From Phaeodactylibacter sp. (GTDB lineage: Bacteria > Bacteroidota > Bacteroidia > Chitinophagales > Saprospiraceae): a stretch of 64,000 bases of DNA. The position numbers and the translations under genes are program-made. Below, piece after piece: positions 35,895 through 45,276 of the stretch. The notes beneath the pieces were generated by a model, which saw only the letters and a list, made by a program, of their open reading frames with translations, was not told where the DNA came from and ran no database searches. Position 1 is the first letter of the stretch. Every line of letters starts with the position of its first letter. Where the stretch lies: the NCBI GenBank assembly GCA_024102975.1, contig JAGFJD010000060.1:33860-97859 (forward strand), written 5' to 3'.

Positions 35895-38288
35895 TCAAAA
35901 CTGCACCCGGTACAGAATATCCGGGAAGAAGCCGGACTGGTACACGTCGTTCACCTCGTTCGTCACTTCATTGTAGCGGCGCTGGAAGATATTCTCGTTG
36001 TTCGTGATGTTCTGCAGGTCGATGAAGAACTGCTGGGACAGGCGGCGCCTGCGGCTGTTGAGCTGGAAGCCGAACTTCATGTCCAGGCGGAAGTAGGGGT
36101 TGTAGCGCTCGCTGAAGGCCAGCTCGTCCTGCAGCACTTCCTCTCCGGCCAGGCGGGAAGCTTCCAGGTCGACGGGCGTATAGTAGCGGCCGCCGGCGTT
36201 GGTGGCTTTGAGGTCGAAGGTCAGGGCGTTGCGTTTGTCTTTGCCCACTTTGAATTCCTTGCCTGCCAGCAGGTTCACCACGTAGCCGTTGTTGAAGGCC
36301 GTGTTGCGCTCCACGCCGTCGCTGCCTTTGTATTTCGAGTCGAATACAGAAGCAGTGAACAGGCTGTAGTAGCCTTTGCTGAAGAACTTCTCCACGGTCA
36401 GTTCCACGCCTCGGTTAGTGCCGGTACCTTCGTTTACCAGGGAGCCGGCTTCGGGAAAGACGAAATCTGCCCCGGCATTCAGCAGGGAGAAGCTGCTGGA
36501 GGCGCTTTCCACCGGCGCCCGGCTGATGTCCTGGTAGTATACCTCCGCTTTGGCGCGCCAGTCCTGGCTCAGGCGCCAGTCGTAGCCCAGCACAAAATGG
36601 TGGCTGCGGGTAAAATCCAGGTCCTGGTTGGTGCGTTCAAATACGCCGGGGCTCACTTCCTGTTCGAAAAAGAAAACGGGCAGGGGCTGCATCTGATGGT
36701 GCAGGCCGTAGCCCAGGCTCAGGGCCTGGTTGGGGCGGAAGTTCCAGTTGACGGCCAGGCGGGGTTCCAGGGCGGACGTTTCGTTGAAATCGAGATACTG
36801 CCCGTGCAGGCCGGCGTGCAACGACCACTGATCGGAGAAGCGGTACTGCCCCTGGACGAAAGGCTGCAGCAGGGCCATGCCGCCGTTGAAATCGCGCACG
36901 GTTGCCCAGTCGGGCTCGCCGTCGCCGTTGAGGTCGGGGCGGTTGTCGCGGTCGTCGACCTTAGTGTTGAGGTTGAAATACTGGGCCAGCAGGCCGGTGC
37001 GCAGCGTGAAGCGGGCGCTGTATTTTTTGTTGAAGAAAGAAGACAGAGAGTACGTGTTTGTCACGTCGTCCACCTCCGTCACGCGCAACCGGCCGCCGTC
37101 GGAGGCGATGTTGTCCTGCCGGAAGCCGGACTGGGCGGTGGAGGCCGAGATCACGGTGCGGATATAGGCGTTGTCGCCCACGATGATGTTGTGGCGCAGG
37201 CCCACGACGCCGAAGCGGGAGTCGACAAAGGCGTCCTCGTTGGGATCGGCGAAGAGGTCGGTTTCGTCGATCTCATTGCCGAGGAAGTCGATGTTGCTGG
37301 TGGCGCCGATGCCAAAGAAGGAGAACTTGCCGGCCTTGCCGTTGGCGAAGTCCAGCTTGAAGGACAGGTCGCGGTAGTTGGGCGTGGCGTTGGTGCCCAC
37401 CGGGATGCCGGCGGCATCGGCCAGTTCCACGAAAGAGTGGCGGTAGCTCACCAGGAAGGAGCTGTTTTTGTTTTTGCTGAGGGGCCCTTCGGCCATGGCC
37501 TCCAGGCCGCTGAAGGCTGCCAGTTGGAGGGTGAACTCGTAATTGTCGCGGTTGCCGGAGCGGAAGCCGATGTCGAACACGCCGGCCAGGGCGTTGCCGT
37601 ACTCGGCGGGGAAGGCGGAGGTCAGGAAGTCGGAGGTGGCCAGCAAATTGGGGTTGAGGGCGCTGACCGGGCCGCCGGTAGTGCCCAGGGTGGCGAAATG
37701 GTTGGGGTTGGGAATGGGGATGCCTTCCAGGCGCCAGAGCACGCCGGTGGGCGAGTTGCCCCGGATGACGATGTCGTTGCGGCTGTCGTCGGCGGTGGAC
37801 ACGCCGGCGAAGTTGCCGGCCAGGCGGGCCACGTCGTTGCGGCCGCCCGAGAAGCGGGTGACTTCCTCCAGGTTGAAAGAGCGGGCGCTGATGGTGGCCA
37901 TTTCGTTGTTGGCCTTGCCTTTTTCGACCCTGCCGGTGACCACCACCTCGTTCATTTCCAGGACGGACTCTTCGAGGCCGATGTTAAGTACTGTCTCTTT
38001 GCCGGCCGTTACCAGCACGTTGGGGATGGTGACAGATTCGTAACCCAGATAGCTGACCCGGAGGTTATGGCGGCCCACCGGCACCCCGGCGATGGAGAAG
38101 CGCCCGTCGAGGTCCGTCATCGTACCCCGTAAAGGCTCGACGCTGAGCAGCTCTACCGCCGCCCCGATGACCGGCATCTCCGATTGCTGGTCGACGACGG
38201 TGCCTTTGATGGTTTGAAAAGCCTGGCCCCGGGAATAAGGAGCGCAGGCAAAGAGGAAAAGCAAGGTAAGAAAATGGAAATTTTTCAT
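35895..38288 (-). CDS. TonB-dependent outer-membrane receptor with carboxypeptidase-regulatory N-domain
   Basis: A 797-aa outer-membrane protein. It has a signal peptide (to about residue 22), a carboxypeptidase-regulatory-like domain (25-105, IKGTVVDQQSEMPVIGAAVE, GTMTDLDGRFSIAGVPVGRH), a plug domain (about 110-230, LEMNEVVVTGR, NDIVIRGNSPTGVLWRLEGI) and a beta-barrel ending in the outer-membrane-type FFPDILYRVQF. No SusD-like partner is adjacent, so it is not a classical polysaccharide-utilisation pair, and the substrate is unknown. The LytS-type kinase gene lies immediately downstream on the same strand, suggesting cotranscription. Confidence 0.92.
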   Translation of the reverse strand: MKNFHFLTLLFLFACAPYSRGQAFQTIKGTVVDQQSEMPVIGAAVELLSVEPLRGTMTDLDGRFSIAGVPVGRHNLRVSYLGYESVTIPNVLVTAGKETVLNIGLEESVLEMNEVVVTGRVEKGKANNEMATISARSFNLEEVTRFSGGRNDVARLAGNFAGVSTADDSRNDIVIRGNSPTGVLWRLEGIPIPNPNHFATLGTTGGPVSALNPNLLATSDFLTSAFPAEYGNALAGVFDIGFRSGNRDNYEFTLQLAAFSGLEAMAEGPLSKNKNSSFLVSYRHSFVELADAAGIPVGTNATPNYRDLSFKLDFANGKAGKFSFFGIGATSNIDFLGNEIDETDLFADPNEDAFVDSRFGVVGLRHNIIVGDNAYIRTVISASTAQSGFRQDNIASDGGRLRVTEVDDVTNTYSLSSFFNKKYSARFTLRTGLLAQYFNLNTKVDDRDNRPDLNGDGEPDWATVRDFNGGMALLQPFVQGQYRFSDQWSLHAGLHGQYLDFNETSALEPRLAVNWNFRPNQALSLGYGLHHQMQPLPVFFFEQEVSPGVFERTNQDLDFTRSHHFVLGYDWRLSQDWRAKAEVYYQDISRAPVESASSSFSLLNAGADFVFPEAGSLVNEGTGTNRGVELTVEKFFSKGYYSLFTASVFDSKYKGSDGVERNTAFNNGYVVNLLAGKEFKVGKDKRNALTFDLKATNAGGRYYTPVDLEASRLAGEEVLQDELAFSERYNPYFRLDMKFGFQLNSRRRRLSQQFFIDLQNITNNENIFQRRYNEVTNEVNDVYQSGFFPDILYRVQF

Positions 38289-38493
38289 AAACGGTCAATA
38301 AGGTTTGGCAAAATAATTGGGTGTTGGCGCTGTAAAAATCTTCCGGAAAAAGCCAACCTGCCACTCTTTTCCCATGAACCGCCGGATGGGGAGGGTGAAT
38401 TGTCGATCGGAGGTATTGAGTTGAACGGGAACGCCCTGATCAACCAGCTGATTCATCCAATAAACTAAATCAGCCAATTCCACCAAACCCCCG

Positions 38494-38501
38494 TATCTTT
38501 G
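38494..38501 (+). promoter_or_regulatory. -7 box of the LETM1-like gene
   Basis: TATCTTTG matches the -7 consensus. Transcription would begin near 38507, which favours ATG 38524 over the upstream GTG 38506 as the start. Confidence 0.5.
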
Positions 38502-38523
38502 TCCGGTGAAAGCAAGCCTCGGT

Positions 38524-39879
38524 ATGATAGATTTCAGGTCCCAAAACTGGTTCGAGCAATACATAGCTTTCCGGCAGCAACGCCCGCTGGCGCTCCGGGA
38601 AATGCGGCCGCTTTCGGAAATGCTGGATATCGAGTCGGCCGCCCGTTTTGAGAGCCTGCGGCACCCTCTGTATTTGTGCCTGCAGCACTCCGGGATGATC
38701 TACGGCTTCCCCGTGCATTATCCCTTTGAGGAATCAGCCCCGTTTATCGGCCGCCTGCCGGCGGGGTGGCGGGCCAAGCTCATCTTGCTGGACACCATTA
38801 TATATGCGTTGTGCCTGGAGGAAGGGCAGCCCACGGGAGAAGCGTATGTTCAGATGGTAGCCCGGGCAGGAGCATGCCTGCGCACCTACTACCGCAGGAT
38901 ATCCGAATACGGCCCGGGCGAGACGATGGAATATACCGAAGACGTGCTTTTTCACCGGGTGCGGTACAAGAAGAACCACCTCGATTTCCGTCACACCGGC
39001 ATCAACAGCCATTTGTTCTGGGACCTCTACTTTTTCCTGGAGTATTACCGGCAGCTCCGGCACGGCCCGGTAGACGAGAGCATATATTTTCCGGAGCTGA
39101 TCGCCCGGAAAAAGAAGATGAAGGCCCTGTCCATACAGGTCGTCGTGGCGGCGGCCTATGCCGACTGGAAGCTGGCGCGGCAGGAAAAGCGCCTGTTGCG
39201 GCAGTTCCGGCGCTCGGCGCGCCTGCTGAGCAGCCTGGAAAAGTGGCAGGTGCGCCATTTTTTCAAATGGGGCCTGACCCTTGACGACATTCAGTTCCCG
39301 GAGATGGAGTGGATCGCCCGCCGTTTTTTGATGGACATCTCGCTGCTGGCCGTCTTTTCCGATGCCAGTATCGACCTGCGGGAAGATTCCTTCATCCGGC
39401 AGTTGGCCGTCCGTTTGCATTTGGATGAGAACGACCTGCTGAGCAGCAAGGCCGACCTGGGTTCCTTTATCTATATCTATGGTAAGAAGCTCCATTTCTA
39501 CGGCGCCAAAGAGGCCGGCCTGACGCTGCTCGGACAGGCCCTTTACGAGAACATGATGAAGCTGAGCCACGCTGCCCGCATGGAAGCGATGGAGACCCGG
39601 GATATGGCCGTTGTTTTCGGCCGGATCCTAAGCCGGCGCCTGGGCATCAGCGGACAGCAGGAACTGCCGTCTGAGGAAGAGATCAAAGCAGCCATCGAAC
39701 AGCTGAAAGACATCCCTAAATTCCTGCCATTTTTCAGCTTCATTTTCATGCCTGTTCCTGGAATAACCGAAATGTATATCTTGCTGGCTTTCAGCCTGGA
39801 AAGGCTGTCAAAGGGTAGCATCAGCCTGCTCCCGAGCCAGGTGCGGAAGGCGATTCGCCAGGCCGGGGAAGAAGAATAA
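38524..39879 (+). CDS. LETM1-related protein
   Basis: A 451-aa protein from ATG 38524 (a GTG six codons upstream is also open, but lies at the predicted transcription start). The N-terminal 250 residues are helical and unfamiliar. A TerB-like helical region (about 275-330, AVFSDASIDLREDSFIRQLA) follows. The C-terminus (about 390-440, KFLPFFSFIFMPVPGITEMY) resembles the membrane-proximal segment of LETM1 proteins and holds the only strong hydrophobic stretch. The family match is by eye; the role in bacteria is not known to me. Confidence 0.65.
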   Translation: MIDFRSQNWFEQYIAFRQQRPLALREMRPLSEMLDIESAARFESLRHPLYLCLQHSGMIYGFPVHYPFEESAPFIGRLPAGWRAKLILLDTIIYALCLEEGQPTGEAYVQMVARAGACLRTYYRRISEYGPGETMEYTEDVLFHRVRYKKNHLDFRHTGINSHLFWDLYFFLEYYRQLRHGPVDESIYFPELIARKKKMKALSIQVVVAAAYADWKLARQEKRLLRQFRRSARLLSSLEKWQVRHFFKWGLTLDDIQFPEMEWIARRFLMDISLLAVFSDASIDLREDSFIRQLAVRLHLDENDLLSSKADLGSFIYIYGKKLHFYGAKEAGLTLLGQALYENMMKLSHAARMEAMETRDMAVVFGRILSRRLGISGQQELPSEEEIKAAIEQLKDIPKFLPFFSFIFMPVPGITEMYILLAFSLERLSKGSISLLPSQVRKAIRQAGEEE

Positions 39880-40126
39880 TCCTCTTCAAAAACTTGGGGT
39901 TACTCACAAATATCCTTAACTTTATCACTGGCTATACTTTCATACCAATTCCCCCGGATAATTTGGTCGTATTGTTCAATTGTCACCACCCCAGAACAGG
40001 CGAGAGAAATAATTCAACCCCTTTGTTGGCAGCCAGGCGTACCCGGCAACAGGCCCGCCCCGGCTCAAAAACGCCCCCAACCGCTACTTTGTCAGGAAAA
40101 GTGTCGTTTTAATTATTTTGCCTGAT
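39880..40126. other. intergenic region without visible gene
   Basis: No gene, repeat or strong hairpin is visible between the LETM1-like and DUF5606 genes apart from the promoter box at its right edge. Confidence 0.4.
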
Positions 40127-40134
40127 TAACTTTG
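40127..40134 (+). promoter_or_regulatory. -7 box of the DUF5606 gene
   Basis: TAACTTTG matches the -7 consensus, 29 nt before the start codon. An AAAGGTG ribosome-binding site lies 8 nt before ATG 40164. Confidence 0.5.
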
Positions 40135-40163
40135 CCCCTCCACAATAAAAGGTGACAAAATCT

Positions 40164-40586
40164 ATGAATCTTGAAAATCTGATCGCAGTCAGCGGGTTGC
40201 CCGGTATCTACCGGATGGCGGCTAACCGAAGCAACGGTTTGATCATCGAGGATGTAAAAACCGGCAAGCGGCGTTTCGCTTCGTCCAGGAAACACCAGTT
40301 TACCCCTCTGGAATCCATCGCCATCTATACCGATGACGGGGATTCCACGGAGCTGAAAAACGTCTTTCGCAATATGCTCCAGCAGATCGCCGACAACCCC
40401 CCGGCCAGCACAAGCGCCAGGCCGGAAGAACTCCATGAGTACTTCGCTGACATTCTACCCAACTACGACCGCGACCGCGTATTTCCCGGAGACATCAAAA
40501 AGGTGATCAAATGGTTTAACTACCTGAACGAAAGCGGCGCCCTTTCCGCCGAAGAGGAGGAAAAGGCAGGCGATGAAGAGGAGTAG
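40164..40586 (+). CDS. DUF5606 domain protein
   Basis: A 140-aa protein of the Bacteroidota DUF5606 family, recognised from MNLENLIAVSGLPGIYRM, NGLIIEDVKTGKRRFAS, LESIAIYTDDGD and YDRDRVFPGDIKKVIKWFN. I chose ATG 40164 over the in-frame GTG 40152 because an AAAGGTG site is well placed before it and family members begin this way. The protein has no signal peptide and should be cytoplasmic; its function is unknown. The tail is Glu-rich. A perfect hairpin follows the gene. Confidence 0.88.
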   Translation: MNLENLIAVSGLPGIYRMAANRSNGLIIEDVKTGKRRFASSRKHQFTPLESIAIYTDDGDSTELKNVFRNMLQQIADNPPASTSARPEELHEYFADILPNYDRDRVFPGDIKKVIKWFNYLNESGALSAEEEEKAGDEEE

Positions 40587-40602
40587 GCAGGCAAACGGCC
40601 AG

Positions 40603-40617
40603 GCCCTTTAAAAGGGC
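40603..40617 (+). terminator. hairpin after the DUF5606 gene
   Basis: GCCCTTTAAAAGGGC is a perfect 7-bp palindrome around one base, 16 nt after the stop. It lacks a T run, so it is a possible but not classical terminator. The rest of the gap to pepF (40618-40864) shows no gene. Confidence 0.4.
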
Positions 40618-40864
40618 AAAGGCCACGCCCCGTTTGCGCTTGCCGGCCGCAGGCAACAAAAGAAATCCAACAGGCAAAGCGGCCGAAAATTTGCGGCCGA
40701 AAAATATTGGATCGAGGTAACAATTTCCGGAAAGCCCCGTAATACCAAAAGGTTCCCCACAGAGCCGACGACGACCTGAATTTCGAATAATTAAGGAATA
40801 ACTGCCCCCCGGAACGCTGCCTGTTTCGAACCCCTCAACGGCAACAACACAAAAGAAGCATCTC

Positions 40865-42595
40865 ATGAATCTCAAAGCGGCAACAGTTCTACAGCAAGAG
40901 AAGGAACGAACATTTGTCCCGAAGGAATTCAAAGTTACGACATGGTCTAAGCTGAAGCCATACTACAACGAATTGCTGAATCGCGTTATCCGTTCTAAAG
41001 AAGACCTGGAACAGTGGATCAAGGATAAAAGCGAGTTGGATGCAGTAGTGAGCGAAGCCTTTTCCTGGCGCTACATCAGCATCACCGTCAACAGCAACGA
41101 TGAAAAAGCGGAAGCCCTGTACCAGTACGCCGTCCAGGAGCTGTCTCCGAAGATATCTTCCTTCGAGCACGCCCTGAATAAAAAACTGGTCGAATCGCCT
41201 TTTTCCGACCAGCTGGATTCCAAGCGGTTCGGCATCCACCTGCGCAGTATCTACAACGCCGTCAACCTCTTCCGTGAAGAGAATATACCTCTGGCCACGG
41301 AAATCCAGATGAACTCCAAAGAATATGTGAAAATATTCTCGGAAATGACCATCGGGGTGGACGGCAGGCAGATGACCCTCCAAAAGGCCAGCTCCCTGCT
41401 GGAAGAACCGGACCGGACCTACCGCCAGGCCGTCTACCACAAAATCCACCAACGCATTTTACAGGAAACGGACCAGCTCGAAAACCTCTTCGATAAACTG
41501 CTCCACCTCCGCCATAAGATGGCCCTCAACGCCGGCTTCGACAACTTCCGGGATTTTAAATTCCAGGCTCTCGGCCGGTTCGATTACTCCGTAGAAGATT
41601 GTTCTGATTTCCACGAGTCCATAAAGTCAGAGGTCGTGCCGCTGATCGACGAACTCAACGCCTACCGGAAAGGCGCCCTGCAACTCGACAGGCTGCGCCC
41701 CTGGGACCTCTTCGTGGACCCGATCGGCGAAACCCCGCTCCGCCCCTTTGAAACCATCGACGACCTGGTGGAAAAGGTCATCTATTGCATGAACAAACTC
41801 CACCCGGAGTTCGGCAAGACCATCGGCATTATGCGGGACAAGGGGCACCTCGACCTGGAAGCCAGGCCAGCCAAGCGGCCGGGAGGCTACAACATGCCCC
41901 TCCACCTTACCGGCCTGCCTTTCATCTTCATGAATGCGACGACCTCCCTGAGCGACATGCGGACCCTCATGCATGAAGGCGGCCACGCCGTCCATTCGTA
42001 CCTGACCCGGCATTACAAACTCAAATCGGCCAAACGCGTCCCCTCGGAAGTCGCCGAACTCGCCGCCATGTCGATGGAACTCCTCACTATGGAGCACTGG
42101 GACGTCTTCTTCCCCGACGCGGAAGAGCTGCGGCGGGCAAAGATCGCCCAACTGGAATACGTGCTCAAGGTCCTGCCGTGGATCGCTACCATCGACAAAT
42201 TCCAGCACTGGATTTATACCCGGCCCGGCCACAGCCGCGAAGAACGGGTGAAGAGCTGGATGAACATCATGCAGGAATTTAACTCAACCATTATTGACCA
42301 TTCCGGACTGGAGGAATACATCGCACATCTATGGCATAAACAATTACACATCTTCGAAGTGCCTTTCTACTATATCGAATACGGCATGGCCCAGCTGGGC
42401 GCCATCGCCCTCTGGAAACAGTACCGGGAAACGCCCGGCCAGGCCGTCGACAACTACCTCAACGCCCTGAAACTCGGATATACCCGCAACATCCGGGAGA
42501 TATACCGGACAGCCGGCATCGAATTCAACTTCTCCCGCGACTACGTCAGCCAACTGGGCGCATTCGTGAAGTCAGAACTGGAAGCCTTGCTGTAA
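40865..42595 (+). CDS. pepF: M3-family oligoendopeptidase F
   Basis: A 576-aa cytoplasmic zinc metallopeptidase of family M3, of the usual oligoendopeptidase F length. The active site HEGGH (370-374, LMHEGGHAVHSYL) is intact, with the distal Glu expected in PSEVAELAAMSMELL. Segments such as KRPGGYNMPLHLTGLPFIFM are typical of the family. These enzymes cut short peptides. The gene is monocistronic, with a long palindrome at its 3' end, and converges with the next gene. Confidence 0.95.
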   Translation: MNLKAATVLQQEKERTFVPKEFKVTTWSKLKPYYNELLNRVIRSKEDLEQWIKDKSELDAVVSEAFSWRYISITVNSNDEKAEALYQYAVQELSPKISSFEHALNKKLVESPFSDQLDSKRFGIHLRSIYNAVNLFREENIPLATEIQMNSKEYVKIFSEMTIGVDGRQMTLQKASSLLEEPDRTYRQAVYHKIHQRILQETDQLENLFDKLLHLRHKMALNAGFDNFRDFKFQALGRFDYSVEDCSDFHESIKSEVVPLIDELNAYRKGALQLDRLRPWDLFVDPIGETPLRPFETIDDLVEKVIYCMNKLHPEFGKTIGIMRDKGHLDLEARPAKRPGGYNMPLHLTGLPFIFMNATTSLSDMRTLMHEGGHAVHSYLTRHYKLKSAKRVPSEVAELAAMSMELLTMEHWDVFFPDAEELRRAKIAQLEYVLKVLPWIATIDKFQHWIYTRPGHSREERVKSWMNIMQEFNSTIIDHSGLEEYIAHLWHKQLHIFEVPFYYIEYGMAQLGAIALWKQYRETPGQAVDNYLNALKLGYTRNIREIYRTAGIEFNFSRDYVSQLGAFVKSELEALL

Positions 42596-42622
42596 GCCCG
42601 GTGCCGGGAATGGCCCCGGGCC

Positions 42623-42737
42623 AGTTATTGGTTATTGCCGAACCGGGAACCCGGGGAGGGTTATTGCCGGAAATCTTCCCGGAGCGGGTCAAAAAGCACT
42701 ATTGCCTGCACTGTACAACGGGCAATAACCAATAACT
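42623..42737. repeat. long palindrome with 17-bp perfect arms between convergent genes
   Basis: AGTTATTGGTTATTGCC (42623-42639) and GGCAATAACCAATAACT (42721-42737) are perfect complements around an 81-nt GC-rich centre that contains a further TTATTGCCGG unit. It sits between the ends of pepF and the 250-aa gene and probably serves as a bidirectional 3' element. Confidence 0.8.
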
Positions 42738-42777
42738 ATAATCCGGCCTGGCAGAGACAACAACTCCCCACCCGGAT

Positions 42778-43530
42778 TCAATCCTCCGCCTCCTTCAGGC
42801 GAAAGGGGTTCTGGCCCAAACCGATGGACTGAAGGCTGTTCCCTCCCGACACATCGCTGACTTCAACCGTTAAAAAACCTATATGATGGCGGGTAGCCAC
42901 CCGGGCGCCCGTTTCCAGCGTCACCCAACCCTCCCAACTGGCCTCCAGCCCTCCAACGGGCAGGATAGAAACCCACATCTTCCAGCTTAAGGGCAGCCCT
43001 CCTTTATCCAGCATCCACAAGTAGGCGTCCCCCGGGGTGACCCCTCCGCTGGAATACCGGATCAGCAAGCCGCGCTGCCCGTGCCCCAGATCCACCAGGC
43101 TCCGCGTGGTTCCCGGGTCGAACGCTTTTGCCGGCGCGTTGAGCCAGAAAGAATCGTTGCAGAAAAAGCTCCAGGCTTTGGCCCGAAGCTCTTCGGCAGC
43201 CGCCCCTTCCTGTTCCTCGCCCCCTTTCCACGCCCTGCCGGCCTGCGTACCGGTGTGCAACTGCACCCGGACATCGCCCCACTCCACCTGCACCCGCTGC
43301 CGGAATTTATCCCAAACGTAGCGATGGCCTCCGGGAAAGGACCACCGTACGTAGCGGGTACTGTCCCAGGCCTCCTTATTTACGGCTGCCAGCATCTCCC
43401 GGGCCAACTGGTCGGCTTCCGGCCCGGGCCTGCCCTCCGGCAGAGGTTTGTTGATAAAAAAGGCAGCTGCTGTTGCAAGGGCGAACAGGCCGCCCAGGAC
43501 AATCCCGGTCCATTTCAATATTTTCCACAT
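42778..43530 (-). CDS. hypothetical membrane-anchored protein
   Basis: A 250-aa protein from ATG 43530 (the frame opens at 43686, but MWKILKWTGIVLGG starts a clear signal anchor). One transmembrane helix (7-27) is followed by an extracytoplasmic domain of about 215 residues that is rich in Trp and beta-strand patterns (VRWSFPGGHRYVWDKF, DAYLWMLDKGGLPLSWKMWV). The strand-rich pattern with lipid-carrier-like Trp content recalls LolA/DUF-type outer-membrane carriers, but no family is certain. It is divergent from the glycosyltransferase gene. Confidence 0.78.
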   Translation of the reverse strand: MWKILKWTGIVLGGLFALATAAAFFINKPLPEGRPGPEADQLAREMLAAVNKEAWDSTRYVRWSFPGGHRYVWDKFRQRVQVEWGDVRVQLHTGTQAGRAWKGGEEQEGAAAEELRAKAWSFFCNDSFWLNAPAKAFDPGTTRSLVDLGHGQRGLLIRYSSGGVTPGDAYLWMLDKGGLPLSWKMWVSILPVGGLEASWEGWVTLETGARVATRHHIGFLTVEVSDVSGGNSLQSIGLGQNPFRLKEAED

Positions 43531-43646
43531 ATTTTTTGGGGTATAAATGCCCGGGGGGCGGTATTGTTTAATATGATGCGCCTGTAATGAGAAAGCCTGC
43601 TCCTGGCGTAAGTATGCCAAAATTCCCTTTTTTACCCCAAACCCCC

Positions 43647-43654
43647 TATATTTG
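43647..43654 (+). promoter_or_regulatory. -7 box of the glycosyltransferase gene
   Basis: TATATTTG matches the -7 consensus, 18 nt before the start codon. Confidence 0.5.
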
Positions 43655-43672
43655 CGCCCATAAAAGCAACCG

Positions 43673-44443
43673 ATGTATAAAGGCAAGAAAGTAATCGTGG
43701 TGCTGCCCGCCTACAACGCAGCCCTCACGCTGGAAAAAACGTACCAGGAAATCCCCTTCGGCCTGGTGGATGAAGTAATTCTCTGCGATGACGCCAGCAG
43801 CGACAACACATCCGAGCTGGCCCGGAATATTGGCATTCAACACGTTATCGTCCACGAAAACAACAAGGGATACGGCGGAAACCAGAAATCGCTGTACAAT
43901 AAAGCCCTGGAACTGGGCGGCGACATCATTATCATGCTGCATCCGGACTACCAGTACACTCCAAAGCTGATCCCGTCGATGGTCAACATCATCGGCGAGG
44001 GCCTCTACCCCGTCGTACTGGGGTCGCGGATACTGGGCAAAGGTGCCCTGGCCGGAGGCATGCCCCTTTACAAATACATCGCGAACCGGGTGCTGACCCT
44101 GACCCAGAACCTGTTGGTCAATTACAAACTCTCGGAATACCATACCGGCTACCGGGCATTCAGCCGGGAGGTGCTGCTGGGGATCAACTTCAACGAAAAT
44201 TCCGACGACTTCGTCTTCGACAACGAGATGCTCTCGCAGATCATCTATGCCGGTTTCCACATCGCCGAAGTGACCTGCCCGACCAAGTACTTCGAGGAGG
44301 CGTCTTCTATCAACCTGCCGCGCAGTATCCGCTACGGGCTGGGGGTGCTGAGGGTCTCTTGCAGCCACCTGCTGCAGCGCCTCGGCCTGGCCCGGTTTCA
44401 AATCTACCGGCAACCGGCACGGAAAGCCAGACAACATGCCTGA
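43673..44443 (+). CDS. GT2-family glycosyltransferase
   Basis: A 256-aa GT-A-fold family 2 glycosyltransferase of the dolichyl-phosphate-mannose-synthase-like group. The nucleotide-binding start VVLPAYNAALTLEKTY and DEVILCDDASSDNT are intact. The DxD position reads LHPDYQYTP, and the acceptor loop has SEYHTGYRAFSREVL. There is no C-terminal membrane domain, so it acts at the membrane face or in the cytoplasm. It overlaps the next gene by 8 nt (ATGCCTGA), so the two are translated together. Confidence 0.92.
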   Translation: MYKGKKVIVVLPAYNAALTLEKTYQEIPFGLVDEVILCDDASSDNTSELARNIGIQHVIVHENNKGYGGNQKSLYNKALELGGDIIIMLHPDYQYTPKLIPSMVNIIGEGLYPVVLGSRILGKGALAGGMPLYKYIANRVLTLTQNLLVNYKLSEYHTGYRAFSREVLLGINFNENSDDFVFDNEMLSQIIYAGFHIAEVTCPTKYFEEASSINLPRSIRYGLGVLRVSCSHLLQRLGLARFQIYRQPARKARQHA

Positions 44444-45212
44444 CGCTGTCGAAAAGCTGCTGGAACAAAGCGTCGAACATTACAACCAGCCCGGCTTTAT
44501 CGAAGCCGACCCGATCTGTATCCCCCACCGCTTCAGCCGCCTCCAGGATATCGAGATCATGGGCTTCTGGGCCGCAACGCTGGCCTGGGGGCAACGCAGG
44601 ACCATCATCAAAAAGGCAACCGAACTCATCGAATTGATGGACGGCGCTCCCTACGACTTCGCCCTCAACCACCGGGAAGAGGACCGCAAACCCTTCCTCC
44701 GGTTCAAACACCGTACCTTCCAGCCTACCGACACACTGTACTTCCTGGAGTTCTTCCAGCAATATTACCGGCAGCACGACTCCCTGGAGGACGCCTTTGC
44801 CCGTCATCTCAAACCGGACGACGCACACACCGAAAAGGCGCTGGCCGGGTTTCACCAACTCTTCTTCTCCCTGCCCTGCGCCCCCGAACGGACCCGCAAA
44901 CACGTCGCCACTCCGGCCCGCAAGTCTACCTGTAAACGGCTGAACATGTTCCTGCGCTGGATGGTGAGACAGGACGATAAGGGCGTCGATTTCGGCCTCT
45001 GGAAGCGCATCAGCCCCAGCCAGTTGCTGATGCCGCTGGATGTACATGTTGACCGGGTAGCCCGCCGGCTGGGGCTGCTGCGCCGAAAGCAGACGGATTG
45101 GCAGGCCGTACTCGAACTCACCGAAAGGCTCCGGCAATACGACCCGGATGACCCGGTGAAATATGACTTTGCGCTGTTTGGGCTGGGCGTCCTCGAACAA
45201 CAGACAAGATGA
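44436..45212 (+). CDS. TIGR02757/DUF2400 family protein
   Basis: A 258-aa protein of the TIGR02757 family, recognised from the N-terminal DPICIPHRFSRLQDIEIMGF with AATLAWGQRRTII, the central LRWMVRQDDKGVDFGLWK and the C-terminal PLDVHVDRVARRLGL with KYDFALFGLGV. The fold resembles helix-hairpin-helix DNA glycosylases, but no activity is established to my knowledge. Its start codon lies inside the end of the glycosyltransferase gene, which places the two in one operon ended by the hairpin at 45229-45255. Confidence 0.9.
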   Translation: MPDAVEKLLEQSVEHYNQPGFIEADPICIPHRFSRLQDIEIMGFWAATLAWGQRRTIIKKATELIELMDGAPYDFALNHREEDRKPFLRFKHRTFQPTDTLYFLEFFQQYYRQHDSLEDAFARHLKPDDAHTEKALAGFHQLFFSLPCAPERTRKHVATPARKSTCKRLNMFLRWMVRQDDKGVDFGLWKRISPSQLLMPLDVHVDRVARRLGLLRRKQTDWQAVLELTERLRQYDPDDPVKYDFALFGLGVLEQQTR

Positions 45213-45228
45213 ACCGGATGGGCCGGAC

Positions 45229-45255
45229 GTGCCGCCTTCAGGCGGCGCGTTTTTT
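45229..45255 (+). terminator. Rho-independent terminator after the glycosyltransferase/TIGR02757 operon
   Basis: GCCGCC, loop TTCA, GGCGGC, then GCG and six T. It begins 17 nt after the stop codon. Confidence 0.85.
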
Positions 45256-45276
45256 AGACAGGATGGACCGAATGGG

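Noticed and set aside
36597..38132. 511-aa plus-strand frame over the TonB receptor
   Set aside because: Val/Gly/Ala-rich antisense shadow of a GC-rich gene.
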